Below are positions 24,681 to 37,880 of a stretch of DNA of 64,000 bases, piece by piece. Numbering within the stretch: the first letter of the stretch is position 1; each line of letters starts with the position of its first letter. Origin of the DNA: Pyxicephalus adspersus (taxonomy: Eukaryota > Chordata > Amphibia > Anura > Pyxicephalidae); the NCBI RefSeq assembly GCF_032062135.1, contig NC_092859.1, forward strand, positions 123,866,663-123,930,662, in the 5' to 3' direction. Under the pieces are notes generated by a model, which searched no databases, was not told the DNA's origin, and saw nothing but the letters and a program-made list of their open reading frames with translations. The position numbers and the translations under genes are program-made.

Positions 24681-26935
24681 GGAGGACCCATAAGCCAACA
24701 GGGAGGCTTAGGAGTCATTATATGACCCATTGAAGTCATTATTTGTAAGCTGGGGTCTAGACAATCTAACAGTAAAAGTTACAATATAAGCAGACAAGTC
24801 CAGGTGCCTGTATTTTATCTATATTTCTATCTTATACTTCTAACATGGGTATAAAGATGTAAATATAGCACAATTTGTCAATCAGTACAAATTACTTTTT
24901 AACAGCTACAAATATCATACAAAGTAACACGAAGGTGCTGATATATTTAATAACAGCAAAGCAAATTAAAAAGAATATAAATGTGAAGTTGCCCTAATTA
25001 GCATTCTTGTCTACTTTTTTTAGCAGTATTAACAGTAAACCCTCGTGTGTTGCTGTTGCAATTCTATTTGTTTTTTTAATTCATTTTCTTTTCTCTAATT
25101 TTAGTAGAGTGTCAATAAAACAACAAAATCAGTGTACATTCATTTTAGGGAACTAGAAGAATGAATTAAATTTCTGCTTAGCTGAAATAAATGGCTGTTT
25201 TTCACACATTTGATTTAAACTGTATACTAACTTAAAATGTTATTTCAGTAATCATTATAAATGAGGAAACAGTGTCAATAGTAACTTTTCTTTTTTCTGG
25301 CTTTTTTTTTGTAAAAATATCTGGGTGATAATGTCTGGTATTCTGTCTTCTTGGAATCAATCAAGTAGATCCATGCTGTTGTGGTCAGTTTGTGTCCTGG
25401 AATTTGGCTTTGGACTTTCAGGGGGCCATGCTGATACACAGTGCCTGTATTTATGTAGTCAGTTTGAGATATGACACCTTGGTGTTAACCTCTCTAGTGA
25501 ACTTTTAATTGGAACCCTGTTGTCAATATTTCAGCTTTAAACCGTGCAATCTAGTGTACCCTGGTGGGAACGTTGTATTTGCATGTTCACCTGCAGTCTA
25601 AGTAGACACTCCCCCCACTTTATGGGAGAGGACTTTTTTTAATGATTGTGAAGGTGCATTTTTAACATTACTGATATTAAATGCATTATAGTCACTAATA
25701 TATGTGGATTCACAAAGCAAAGTACCTGTTATATCAAACTCTGACTTTCCTGCTAATGTTTTATCTGAACAATCCTGACTTTTGAAAACCCAAATCTCTG
25801 TGGTTTAGCAACTATAAATTTCCCTAATCCCTGCTTAGTGTGGACAACATCTATTTTTGTAAAGGTCAAAGTAGTATTAACATTGCTTTGTATACTTATC
25901 ATTTCCTGCATTAGTTACAAGTACATGCCTAAGCTACATTTTTATAAATAATGCCCATAAAAGGGTGGCAATAACCATGCATGGGGGAAATGAACAATAT
26001 AATTCCAATTATCGCTAGCCATATTCCTTCAACTGCTTCACGTATTCTTTTCTTTCTTTTTCTCCTTTTAATTCTGATTCATGTTGATACGTAGCATGCA
26101 GTCCACTCTGGAGACATGCAGCAGATAAATAACACTTACTGCCTTAGGATGTTTGAATTGAATACTAGTGTGTGTTCTGATAAAAAGTCTCCTGGGCAGA
26201 TTTGCTTATTTTATAGGTAAATAAAAATACTGCAGTACTGTTTTGTGCCTTCATGCAAAAAGAATACTAATGAAAAGTATTGTATTCCTGACCTCTGGTG
26301 TATCTGCTTGGCTGGGATATCTTTTATTTGCTTGGCAAGAGGCATGAAAATACCAAGCAACATTTTATTGTCTGCTAGTAAATAAATCAAATTCGTAGTT
26401 GAAGGCATGTCGAAGAAGACTGAATATAATGTGTTTCTCACTGAGCTAATGGTTCCTATTATGTATCTCATTATTTTAAATGCATAAATATGTACTGTGT
26501 TGGTAGGGCTGGTATGCAATGTCACAGGTAATAGCCAGTCAACAAATAAAGCAACAATTCATATATAAATACCTTTAATGCAAACACGTGTACATAAGTG
26601 CAGTGGGAAGGAACTGGGCTGCCTAGGGCGCAAAACAATCGATTAAAAGCCCAAAGCCAACCTCTTTTAATGTCACACATCCCCCTTGCTGTTTGCCTTG
26701 AATGTTGCTGTGCAGTCTGAGGCCACCACAAAAGATTTAATTTGAATGATGTCCACCATCATCCTATACCTAGCTCCTAGGACTTTATCAATGGTAAAAT
26801 CAATGCACTAAGTGGGCATTGAATCCTATGACATTATAGGTGCAGAACAGAGAGCAGGGATTCCACTCCTGCAGGCTGACCCTATGTTAAGTTGAAAAGA
26901 ACCTCCAAGCCTGCTATTATTCACATCTCCCCTAA
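24681..26935. other. AT-rich, one candidate conserved stretch
   Basis: 24940-25240 (GTTGCCCTAATTAGCATTCT, TTTTAGTAGAGTGTCAATAA) is repeat-free and homeodomain-site rich. The 104-residue minus frame at 26211-26525 has no recognised domain. Confidence 0.4.
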
Positions 26936-27240
26936 AATGGAAAGTCCCACTTTGAACAGGCTGGAGGTTGTTGCAGAAAGGACAAGCGATATCCCTTCTG
27001 CAATAACCTGCCTTACCTGCCTGACTGTGCCGGGGAAATATTAAAAATGCTTTGTTTTCTGGGGAAATCTGGCATTCCTGGCTTCCCTTGCTTGTGCCAG
27101 GGATGACTGAATGCCTGCAAGCCTGGCATGGCCAATCAAGAAGTTCATCCTTAGGGCAAAAAAAGAAAAAAACATGACAGCACCCTGCGAGGGAGAGTGA
27201 GTGGATAGGTATATGTTGCAGTCTTTAGTTCCACTTTAAG
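26936..27240. mobile_element. Non-autonomous element with AGTYCCACTTT ends
   Basis: GAAAGTCCCACTTTGAAC at the left and TCTTTAGTTCCACTTTAAG at the right are direct copies. Inside is an inverted pair, GGTTGTTGCAGAAAGGAC / CCCTTCTGCAATAACC. It relates to the element at 2806. Confidence 0.55.
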
Positions 27241-28003
27241 TATTTGACCTACTTATTCTGATAAAAGGACATTTCTAATATGCATGAGAAAGAGAAGGCA
27301 AACTGATAGTTAACATGTTGTGTGTACTGGGATTCCATTCACTGGGTTACAGGGTTTGGAAAATATGTGTTTTCCAACATTGCAAATAAAATGCAGAAAG
27401 CAAAGAGTATTAGTCCTGCTTAAAAAGAGAACAATTACACTTGCTCAGCTTGTAAACTTGGGGGTTCCATATACTTTGTAAAAGGGACTCGAGTCCATAG
27501 AATATAATATAAACAAAGGTTTTATCCTTACAACACCTGGATATCCCTAAATCCTGGCTACACTTCTATTTACACACTGCCGAACATTTCTTTAAATGAT
27601 CACTGATTTGATTCCTACCTCCATTCATTTTGGCCATCACAATGAATGGAGAATAGGTAGACTTAGTGGCAGTGGGCAGGCATGGAAATTGTATTTGATC
27701 CCATAGTAAAACAAGGTTGTTGCAGATTCATAACACACCATCAAGGAACCAAACCCCACAAGTACAACAGAGCAGATATAGCAGAATGATTAGGTCAAGG
27801 TTAGAAATCAATGGATATTTATGAAATTGATCAGTCACTCATATGGCTGGATTGTTCAATATGACTAATGGAGAGGTAAAGTGTATGAAATTCCTGATCA
27901 CTCATAGTCCTCCAATCTAAGTCAGGAATCTAGCTATCTGAGACAGTCCAAATCTGCCAAACCATTAGGACAGGAGGACAAGTTTATTGTTGTTGTCTAG
28001 ATC
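27241..28003. other. AT-rich, no feature recognised
   Basis: Unremarkable apart from a short inverted ATTCATTTTGGCCATCAC / AATGAATGG pair near 27622. Confidence 0.5.
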
Positions 28004-28273
28004 TGTGTTTCTCAAATAGGGTTCCTCGAGAGACAGCTAAGGGTTCCTTGAGCAATGATCAGTTTGTAAATCTCAAGTCCGTTTAACTGACGGCAATGAT
28101 CTTTTTGGTTATCTGTCAGGGTGACATTCTTCCTGCTGGCCTAAAATATAACAGGGATTCTTCCCACTGACCACCACACTAATATAGTGGGAGCTGTGGA
28201 TTTAATAATTATAGCAGGAGTTCCTTGAAGATTGAAAGTTATTCCTCATTTTTAAAAAGGTTGAGAAAGGCTG
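28004..28273. mobile_element. hAT-like MITE (family B), inverted copy
   Basis: Starts CTGTGTTTCTCAAATAGGGT and ends AAAGGTTGAGAAAGGCTG. It contains GTTCCTTGAGCAATGATCAG and CACTGACCACCACACTAATA, the reverse of the 29716 copy. Flanking 8-mers do not match, so a target duplication is not supported. Confidence 0.82.
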
Positions 28274-29715
28274 GATTAGTAATTATATCACGTTTTACCC
28301 CCCAAATTTGACATAAATGTGCAACATTATCAGTGGCTTTGCATGAATATGGGCAGATTGGGTAAATTTGAAATGTTCACCTACATCTTTTCTCTCTGTA
28401 AATTATTAATCATCATCTGATCTGAAAAACAAAGCCAGAATACTATAACCTTTGTTAATGCAGTGCAGATCAGACATATATACTAATACTAACCTTTCTG
28501 TATGCATTACATTTTCAGATATATTTCTGTAATAAACCATAAATTACTCAGATCACCCAGGTATACTGTGATAAAGTAAAAACAAATTACTCACATCTGG
28601 ATACTTATTTGTATCTACATGGTGTCATGATTTTTCTTCATTTCTGAAAGCAATCTCCAGTATATTTTGAATGTGCTTATAAAACTAAACATCCATTTCA
28701 TAGAGCAAAATGTTCTGCTTGGCACCTCTCCATTTGAAATGTGCACCAAATCACATACCAGGTTGAAGCTGGCAGGTAATTATTTTAGGATTTATAAGTA
28801 AAATTTCAAATTTAACTTGTGAGATTATAAAGTCAAGCTTCCAGGACTTTCATTTCATCTAGCCATGCGCATTTTTAAACAACTATACACAGCACAGATA
28901 ATCTGTATGTCGTATTATTTGCATTATATTAGAATTACATTCAAACTTTAGGCAAACAGGTAAAAACACAGATGAAATACACTTATTATTCATGTTTACC
29001 TGGCAAGGGATTTGTATTTCTATCAATCCAATGTAAAGATTTATACAGATCTGCCTCACAGGAAGTGAGAGAAGAGACCTGATCATTCCTTTTTAATTCC
29101 CCACCCTCCATTCCATGAAAAGAGATATAACACACTGATGAGTTTATGATATGTTGCTTAACTCTTCCCCCTATTAGCATTTCCTTAAAACTTCTGCACA
29201 CCTGACTGGCTCCTTGTGCAGCTTCACCCTCCTTCTGAGCTATGCTGTATAGACTGTACAGTAGACTGCATGACTGATAAAATCAGGTACTTTACACTGG
29301 TACAGTATAAAATACATTCTATGATGTATGACTGCTTGTAGAGCTGCATCAATATACTCCAGTTCAGATTTACAGAAGCTTAGAAAATTACACCGCATTC
29401 CAAAAGGGTGCAAAACAGAACTAATACAATGGAAGTTCAGCTTTACATAAACTAAAATGAATACAGTAGCAGTTTGAATGCCAGCTAGCAATATGTGTTA
29501 AGTATAGAAAAGTAATACATGTTGATTTACACATTTTCAAAGCAGCAAAAGATAACTAAACAAGTTCAGAGAAAACAGAATGATGTTCAGATTGCATATT
29601 TATCAGTCAAAAAATTAAGAAAAATATATGCCACTATTATATTTCAAAGTACATGAGCGACAAGGATATAGTAATTTTCTAAGCTGGACTTTATAGGGGA
29701 CATTTGGAAGCCGAG
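28274..29715. other. AT-rich, no feature recognised
   Basis: Minus frames of 67-83 residues at 28883-29491 have no domain or splice support. Confidence 0.55.
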
Positions 29716-29989
29716 CAGTGTTTCCTGTTTAATATGGGGGAACCCTTGAAATAATTTTCAGGTCTCAGGGAACCCATGCTAGAATTACTATATCCACAGC
29801 TCATAGTACATTAGTGTGATGGTCACTGGGAAGAAAACGTCTCATATTGCAGACCAGTGGGAAGCATATCACCATTATAGCCAAAAAGTCATTGGTGTCA
29901 GTTAAACTGACCTAAGAGGCACAAACTGCTCATTCCTCAAGGGACCCCTAGTAACCCCTGGAGGAACCTTGGGATCCATAGAAACACGG
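29716..29989. mobile_element. hAT-like MITE (family B)
   Basis: Starts CAGTGTTTCCTGTTTAATAT and ends CTTGGGATCCATAGAAACACGG. The middle has GGGAACCCATGCTAGAATTA and CACAAACTGCTCATTCCTCA. The order agrees with the 22470 copy. Confidence 0.82.
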
Positions 29990-31465
29990 CTATAGTGTAA
30001 TAGATAATAGAGTAAGGAAAGTCATTTCTTCAAATATGAGAAATATGGTGAAATATGGATCATTAGATAATAGAATTTTATTCTTTAACTTAGTTGTGCA
30101 GGTTTGTGCGTCTTTACAGTAGTCATACATCTGTGCTGCTCTATGCCTCCATGAAAGGTAAGTGGAAGACCTGAAATTATTAGGCCCTTTGGGTGGTTCC
30201 CTCCTCCTTTTCAGTACATGATAGTGGTCAATGGTTGCAGCGGGCAAAACATTTTCATGGCTCCCATGGGTTCCCATTTAACAGTTATCCATGACAGCCA
30301 TTTCATGGATAACAGCTAACTGGATACCCATGGGAGTATATATACCCTAGAAATATTTAATATTGTATATTGGAAAATCTACATCAATAATATTAGAGTA
30401 CAGATTTTTTTTTCCAAAATAAAGAGTAAGAAACCAGCCAGCAATCTTTCATTTCATGGACTCCTCTAAATAGATGTGATTGCTATGGATTACTGCATTG
30501 TGTGCATGATACCTGCCTTCATAATTGAGTCTTCAGATGCTGAATCAGTTATTCTGGACGTACCAATGGGCAGGTGCACAGCTGCTGGAAAGGTTCTAAA
30601 GAAAATCCTATTTTCCACTTTTTATTGAAAAGCCTCTTCATATCTTCTTTGGCACCTGTACTTTGTCCTGCACTTCCTTAAATAAGTAAAGTTACAGATG
30701 ACATATCAATGTGAGCACTTCTGCCTTAGTTAGTGCCGACTTTGAGGTGAGCATTCACAGTGCAAGATATGATTTACAGTGCATTATGCAGCATGAAAAA
30801 ATATAATTATCATTACAAATCAAAAAAAGCTTCAGAAAAAAGAGTGACATTAAGCCTCAGGACTTTCATTTCACATTTTTGGAAACATTATTTCCTTATG
30901 ACGGATGCTTCAAAGACTTGGAAAAAATAATGTCCTTCATGCTATTGTTATTTTTCTTTCTCCTCATTTGCATTGTATTTCTTTCTAAAGCTCTCCCAAA
31001 GGGCCGATAAAGATTATGCTGGGAAGTCTTTAGGAAATGATGATGTGCTCCTGGCAGGTAATGTACAGCCCCAGGGATCCTCCTCCTGCTGCTATCTCAC
31101 ATTTGTCTCTTTCAAACTGTTTTCCTCACTGTAACTTGCAATTTGGGAGTGAAGCACAAAGAACATTAAATGCCATTAGAATGGTACACAGTTTATTTTC
31201 AATTATATTTTATGGAAACCTTCTAGATTTCATTGCTGTTAATATGAATGCTATAATATTTTTAATGCACTCAAAAGTCATCCTTATAAAATCGTGTGAC
31301 AGACACTTATTGAAAATTGACTAGTTTGTTATTTGTGGTTTCATTAAACTGTTCTTCCAGATAGAAGTACGAGAGCTGTCATGTATTTATATAGATACAA
31401 AAAATGTTATCTGCTAAATTGGAATCATTTTTAAAAGAAGCGGTGCCATAACTACAGATCATTTG
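29990..31465. other. AT-rich, one candidate conserved stretch
   Basis: 30960-31330 contains a 95-residue plus frame without a recognised domain. The repeat-free AAAGGGCCGATAAAGATTAT segment could be regulatory. Confidence 0.4.
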
Positions 31466-31490
31466 CCCCCCCCCCCACACACACACACAC
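31466..31490. repeat. C11 run joined to (AC)7
   Basis: Homopolymer of 11 C followed by seven AC units; likely polymorphic and prone to sequencing error. Confidence 0.95.
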
Positions 31491-31664
31491 TGTTCTATCA
31501 GTCTGACCAATCACACTATTTCCTTTAGATCAAATCTTTTAGTCTTGCACTGTACTGGATGATGCTTAGGCCCTACCCACAATCTAAACATCAATAGAGA
31601 GCCCCTGTGGCTATAGGAGAGAAGGATAAGGTAAGTCTTTCTTCATCAACAGCATGACCTAGAC

Positions 31665-32040
31665 TAGGCATGGGCAAACTATGGCCCCCTAGCCAAATAC
31701 GGCCCATTGGGCCTGTTGAACTCCCTTCCTACTTCAGCGGCTCCACTAAAGTAGATCCGCGGTCCGCAGCTCTGGTTGGTGTCCTTCTCCTGACCCCGCT
31801 GGGGGGCTGCACCGGCCAGAACCGCGGACCATGTTCCCTGTACAAATCAGCTAAGTGGGCGGAACAACCCGACCACTCTCCCATCGCAGGCTCAGATCTG
31901 TGATGGGAGAGTGGGCGTGGTTATACCATTATGCCATCATGACATCACGTTCAGTGGTGTCACGATGGCATAACCCCGCCCACTCTACCATTGGTCCGGC
32001 ACCTCTGCCAAATTTTAGAACAGATTGTGGCCCACCCCTG
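31665..32040. mobile_element. hAT-like element (family D, GGGGTGGGCAAACTA ends)
   Basis: Starts TAGGCATGGGCAAACTATGG and ends GATTGTGGCCCACCCCTG. Flanks ACCTAGAC (31657-31664) and ACCCAGAC (32041-32048) agree at seven of eight positions. Inside are GACCCCGCTGGGGGGCTGCA, CCGGCCAGAACCGCGGACCA and the inverted pair CTCTCCCATCGCAGGCTCAG / TGATGGGAGAGTGGGCG. Confidence 0.88.
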
Positions 32041-32048
32041 ACCCAGAC

Positions 32049-32645
32049 AGAACAAGTTAATCACTCTTCACTTTATCATGAACAAAGATGTCTATAAAGT
32101 CAGTACATTCCTGGTCCAAGTCCTGGACCATTGCAGTGGATTGGTTTCAGGAATGGGATGGGGGGGGGAGCAGTGCAGGAAGGTAGTTTACCAGACCTTT
32201 TCAAATATGAATCTCATAAAATTGATTGATTAGGTTCCAGACTCACATTTAAAGCTTTATAGGCTTTTACCAATGTCTAAACATGCACAGCACAGGCTAC
32301 TGCTTGACAAAAAAAGTTCTAGTCGTAGCTCATTTATTCCACCATACAAGAAAGCAGTGGACACAAATCACAAGTCCAGGGGACATAATTATTAGAGATC
32401 TGTAAGCCATATACAATGATCACTCTACTCCACCAATAGGAGATCAGAAAATAAAAGACCTCTATGCATTATATAACTGACCTAAAAACATGAGAGAAGG
32501 GTGAGTAATACTGTGGTAAGGAGGATCCAGAAGGAAGCAGGTACAACGAAGATTTGAGCTTGATTTGCCTGAGGGCTTGTCATCTTTACACAGGTATGTA
32601 GGGCTCAATCCCTATCACATATTAACTATATACCTTTACCAGCCT
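32049..32645. other. Unique-looking, no feature recognised
   Basis: A G8 run at 32161 is the only notable element. Confidence 0.55.
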
Positions 32646-33699
32646 TTTTATTAGGTATACCTATTCAACTGCTCATTAACACAAATGCCTAATCACAAGG
32701 CAGCAACAACAGAATTAAGGCATGTAGACATTTTCAAGACTTCCTGGTGAAGTTCAAATAGAGCATCAAAATGGGAAGAAGTTATTTAGGCGATTTTGAA
32801 CGTGGCATGGTTGTTGATAGCAGTCGGAATTGTCTCAGTATTTCATAAACTGCTGCCAGGTCTAGGGACTATAGAGAAAATATCAAGTGAGCCACAGTTC
32901 TCTGAGCATCAAAAATACCTTGTTGATGAGATAGGTCAGAGGAGATTGGCCAGATTGGTTTGAGCTGATACAAAGGCAATGTTAGCTAAAATAACCACCA
33001 ATAACAATCAAGGTTTGCAGAAAAGCATGTCTGAATGCATAACATAGAAGTAGGTGGGCTACAATAGCAGAAGACCCAAATTGGGTCCACTACTGCCACA
33101 CCTAAAACAGGCATCTGAGGCTGCAATTTACACAGGTTCAGCAAAATTGGACAAAAGAAGATTGAAAAAAGTAGCCTGGTCTGATGCATCTCGATTGCAG
33201 GCTGATGGAGTGCATCTCCATGCAGGCTGATGGAGTAATGGTGTGGGGGATATTTTCTTGGCTCACTTTGGACCCAATTAGTACCTACTGAGCACTGTTT
33301 AAATACTACAGCCTGCTTTACTATTGTAGCTTACCATGTCAATCCTGTTATCATTGTGTATCTTCCGAAGGCTACTTCGAGCAAGATGACGCACCATGTC
33401 ACAAAGCTCACATAGTCTCAAACATGACAATGAGTTCACAGTATTCAAACTGACGCCACAATCACCAAATCTCAATGCAATGAAGCACCTTTGGGGCATG
33501 GTGGAACAGGATTTTTACATCATAGACAATCAGTAGACAAATCTGCAGCAATTTCGAGGGGCTGCCATGTCAATATAGATGAAAACCCATGAAGAGTATT
33601 TCCAGCACTTTGTTGAATCTTTGTCACAAAGAATTAAGGCAGTTTTGAGGACAAACAAGGTTCCAACTTAGGTACTAGATAGGTGTATTAAATGAAGTG
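32646..33699 (+). mobile_element. Decayed Tc1/mariner element
   Basis: The left end reads TTTATTAGGTATACCTATTC and the right end TAGATAGGTGTATTAAATGA, an imperfect inverted pair of the Tc1 type. The roughly 1.05-kb length is close to a full element. The transposase relic inside has many stops and frame changes, so the copy cannot move by itself. Confidence 0.85.
32771..33669 (+). pseudogene. Tc1-like transposase relic (DD34E family)
   Basis: The frame opens MGRSYLGDFERGMVV and soon meets stops (near 32848 and 32887). Further blocks appear in shifting frames: AWSDASRLQADGV near 33173 (first catalytic Asp, in WSD, kept) and GYFEQDDAPCHKAHIV near 33370 (second catalytic Asp kept). LNAMKHLWG follows near 33471, where the family has Glu before HLWG but this copy reads Lys, so the third catalytic residue is lost. 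A short duplication (GCAGGCTGATGGAGT) lies at 33198-33236. Transposases of this family cut and paste at TA sites in the nucleus. Confidence 0.85.
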
Positions 33700-33725
33700 G
33701 TTGTGGATGGTATATATGTATTATC

Positions 33726-33726
<1 letters not shown>

Positions 33727-33769
<43 letters not shown>

Positions 33770-33785
33770 TTCCCCCCCCCCCCCC
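33727..33785. repeat. (TA)n microsatellite plus C14 run
   Basis: About 20 TA units, then AATTT and 14 C. It starts about 30 bp after the Tc1 relic ends. Confidence 0.96.
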
Positions 33786-35407
33786 ATCCAGATACTGCAC
33801 CAGACCGTTCTCCCAGAGAGCACTCCATACAGAGGTATGTGAGGAAAGAGAGTAAGAACGCTTTTAAGGAAAATCTGTGGAAAAAAGGTGCCATTGCGTT
33901 CAATGAGAAAAAAAAGCCATATATATAGAATTCAATGAACCAGTCTAATATCTAACATCTTGTTGTGTGTTGCCCAGCTCCCATGAGGTGCATGTAACAC
34001 ATAAGGAGTGTAAGTAAGAAGGCTGACCTTCAGCTTCAGCCAGCCCGGTGTCTTTCCATGCACCCGTGCATCTATCAGAACACAGCAGGGTTGCTTTTAC
34101 TGAGAGCTTGCCTCTCATACGTCTGTAAAAAATGTGTTCCTGCAGTAATCCACAGAGACATACTTTAATAAAAGATATTCTGAAAACTGGACACATTACA
34201 TAAAATTTAAACACACTGCTAGGGAGCAGTAGCTAGCAGAAATGAACTGCATCTATTATTAATGCATTCATTTAATTTAGAGAGCTTATGGAGTGCTCTG
34301 CTTGATCTTAAATACCACCTCAGAGAGACATAGTCAGCTTGAGGTAAACAAAGTGGAAAAGTGATCTACACACGTGTGGATTAGTGGCTGGATGTCTGGG
34401 GGCATGGTACATCTTCTTGCTTTATTTAAAATAAGAATTCTTTACCAGCACCGCAGTGTTAAAGCAAACTGAGACATGGTTTAGGGATGCTGGTTGTTGC
34501 AATTACTCAGGATCCCAAGAAATGAGGATTTCTCTGTGACCTCCTGCTGTCATTCCTAGGCTTATTATATGAACAGCGCACAAAGCAATGGCAATGTGCA
34601 GTGGACTGTAACCTAGAGAACAAATTGCACAAAGTATAAAAGTTTTTGTTTTAGATTTTGCTAGAGTAGTGAGGAGGTTAGAACCAGTATCACAGTAGAT
34701 TGCACGTTCGATTTGCAGTGCACCAAATTTTTATATTTCTATGAATTTTCAGAAAAGTAAATAATTTAATTGCAGTGCCATTTAATAAATTTAATATAGT
34801 TTAATTGCAGTGCCATTTAAAAGCCTTCTGTTTATGTCTGTGCTATAAATTTTATGATTTTACCAGGCTTGGCACTAATCAGGTTCACCTGATCATACAG
34901 AGCTATCTTTCCCTTATGGTCTTTTCCTTTTTCCTTTTTCAAATTAACATGTATACTTGGTAAAGTGCCTATTAAACAATTTGCTGCCTGGGTTCCCGTC
35001 AAGGAGATTTACTCTCTCCAACTGTCCTGATCACCAATGTCATTTGGAATAAAAGTGAGAGATAAATCAAGAGAAGTCTTCCAATGGTGACACTGGTTCT
35101 GAGACCTTTTTTTAAAAACATTATCCTTCACATTAAAAAGATGTCTTTCTACTATTGTAAAAATCTTTTCCTGTTGGAGGACAAGAAGTAAAACAGCAAT
35201 CTAGGGCTTGTGAAGCCTAAGCGGACTCACTGCCTGCAAGAGGTCATGGGTGTTTCTTTTTTAGATGTACATCTCTGGTTGTGGAGCATTTCTGTTGGGT
35301 ACCTAACAAAAGGGCAAAAAAAAAAAAAACTATGTTGTATGTATCTTTAGCTCCTCTGATGAAGTCCTGCATGTGCCCCGTTATATATATTTCTATATAT
35401 ATTTATA
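33786..35407. other. No gene recognised
   Basis: A small direct repeat, TTTAATTGCAGTGCCATTTA, occurs twice at about 34767 and 34800. The frames at 33692-34214 begin in the TA/C repeat or have no domain. Confidence 0.5.
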
Positions 35408-35450
35408 CACAGTGTTGGCCAAAAAGATTGGCACTATAGTTTTGGTTCCC
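35408..35450. mobile_element. Possible terminal fragment of a second Tc1-like family
   Basis: CAGTGTTGGCCAAAAAGATT and GGCACTATAG resemble the first bases of a Tc1-like terminus common in frogs and fish (CAGTGTTGGCCAAAAGTATT type). No transposase or opposite end was found nearby. Confidence 0.35.
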
Positions 35451-37880
35451 AAATACTCAGATTTTTTGCTGTTCTTTCTTTTCTCCATGCTTAGTGTGTT
35501 ACACACAGACCTTCAAATCTGAGAGACCATGAGCAACTGGCAAAGAAAGAATGACACGAAAATTCCAGTAAAAATCTAAAATTGATAGTTACAGAAAGCG
35601 ATACACATCAGTTATTTCTTCCAAAGGGTGTGCTACCCACAGAAAATCTGCTCAAGTGCTAGTATGTATTGGTTAATCAGTAAAGCACTTTTGCAAGTCA
35701 AAACACAGCTCAAATTTAACACATGCCTAAAATCTAGGTTTTATCTAATATGAATACTAAATTAAATGTCATTAGACTTTTGAATGCAGTAAATTATACA
35801 TATTTACATTTGATTTATTTTATACATATTTTAAATGACACATATTTACATTTATACACATACATATTTTACACATTTCCCCATTGCAGCACCCTATAAC
35901 CATCTAAGTTACAGTTATCACTGATCACCAAGATACTTTTCTGATGTTTGCAATTCCTGCTGTTAATCCTGCTTTTTCTAGCAACAGCCATAAAGCATCC
36001 TGTATACTCTGCCATAGATTTACATTAGCTGTTTGCTATGAAATGGAAACTAATATATTTCCTGTTTGTCTAATTCAACTGATAATAATCCATTTGCACA
36101 TGGTGTCCATTTCCCGAGATACAGTCTTTAACAAGCATTTCCGAGGCATCACTGATCGGAGGTTAGGTTGCTACCAGGAGACAGAAAGTAAAGTGATGGT
36201 AATTGAAGACTTTCAGTGTCCATGGTATCAGACTCCAGGGATAGGCAGGCAACTCTATGTATCCTTGAAATATGTGGATATATCTCATTTACATGTAATT
36301 AGCACAATACTACTGATTTACATATAAATGACCATGTCTCTTTCAGATAAGACTAAAAATAAGTTTGCGGATGAATATATATCAAGAGTCAATCAGTAAA
36401 TAAGATAAATTTTTGGAGTAAGTAATACCAGGACAAATGTTTCTGCTAACAAAAATATCCTTTAAAATGGAACTCTAGACAAACAACTAAATACTTGTTT
36501 TTAATGTAAGTTTACTATTTCACCAGTCAGGAATCTAACATTTTTGTCATTGTCATAAACCGGTGGATGTGAATGTAACCTTTGATACAAATGGGCAAAA
36601 AAAAAGAAAAGAAAATATTTTTGTAGTGCACTTAGAAATAAATACAGCAGCATCTGGCATGACCTATGGTTTGATTATAAATTATGCCAATGGAATGATT
36701 CTATAAATGACCAAAACCAGTAATAGCATTGACATGGTAATTATATGTGAAATGTGAAGCTAATTTAGACAAAATTTTGGTGAAGGTGAAATTAGTAAAT
36801 CTATTTCTGTAATATTGCTCCACTTACTGAGAAGCTGTATGAAGAAATCTGCAGCACTGGCCTAATGGTTTTGCAGAGATTGGGACTGCAATCTAATGTT
36901 CCTATTCAAATTCAATGAATCTACTAGTATGTTCTTTTCCTCTAAGTGTTTGAAAGAAACACAAGGAGAACATATAAAAATAGTCAACCTAAGACCTTCA
37001 TCCAAATCTGTTGCCATGGGTGTGAACAATTGAAATCTATCTTTGCCTTCAACAAAATGAATACATGATGAAGATGTGTTCATGGGTTATTCTAGGCTAT
37101 TCATATTTAAAATATTAAAATTTTTCAGTGGCATGATGTATGTAGTTACACATACAGATAAAACCCTCTATTGCATTAATAATATGCCCAGTTCTTTGTC
37201 TTCTTGTTTCCTTGTCTTCTCTGCTGTGAGGTAATGTAAAAGTCAATATGGAACTAGAAATGGACAAGAAAGGTCACATATTGATAAATGGTTCAACATT
37301 GATTTGAAATAAAACTAAACAGCATTTGTGAGTAGTGACAGAAACAATGATTTATGGTCTATATACTTAATGGTTAAGGCATCTTTGGAAACTATACATC
37401 AAAGCCTCATGGCTTAAGAAATGAACAGATAAAATGATATCAGCACACAAATCTGGCAATTTTTTCCCCACTGTCACACAATTCAATGCACACACATGTT
37501 GCATACTGTGGTATCTACGAGGCAAGCAATTTGCTTAAACATCATGTAAGTTTCTCGGGTAATTGGAAGTCAAGCAAGGACATGGAGGTCAAGGCCGATC
37601 TCCTACGAGAAAACAACTCTAGGAAGGGCACGCGACTATTTCAATCATAAATGTCAAATGGTGTTGCAGTGCATTTTGCAATGGTGATAAATCAGAGTTA
37701 CAATTTCAATTTATAAAATAGCATATGACAATGACTTTCAATTTTTTGAAGCATAGTCAATGTACTTCAACAAAGAAATTTTGATTTTGCTTGGTATGGT
37801 TTTCGGGAGTGCGTAGAAACATCCACTTTATTGCTGTAGACTTTATTTAGTGCAAAATTATTGTGTAAAATATAGCACCC
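35451..37880. other. AT-rich, no gene recognised
   Basis: Holds the longest gap-free frame in the window, 127 residues at 35944-36327, with no recognisable domain. Confidence 0.5.
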
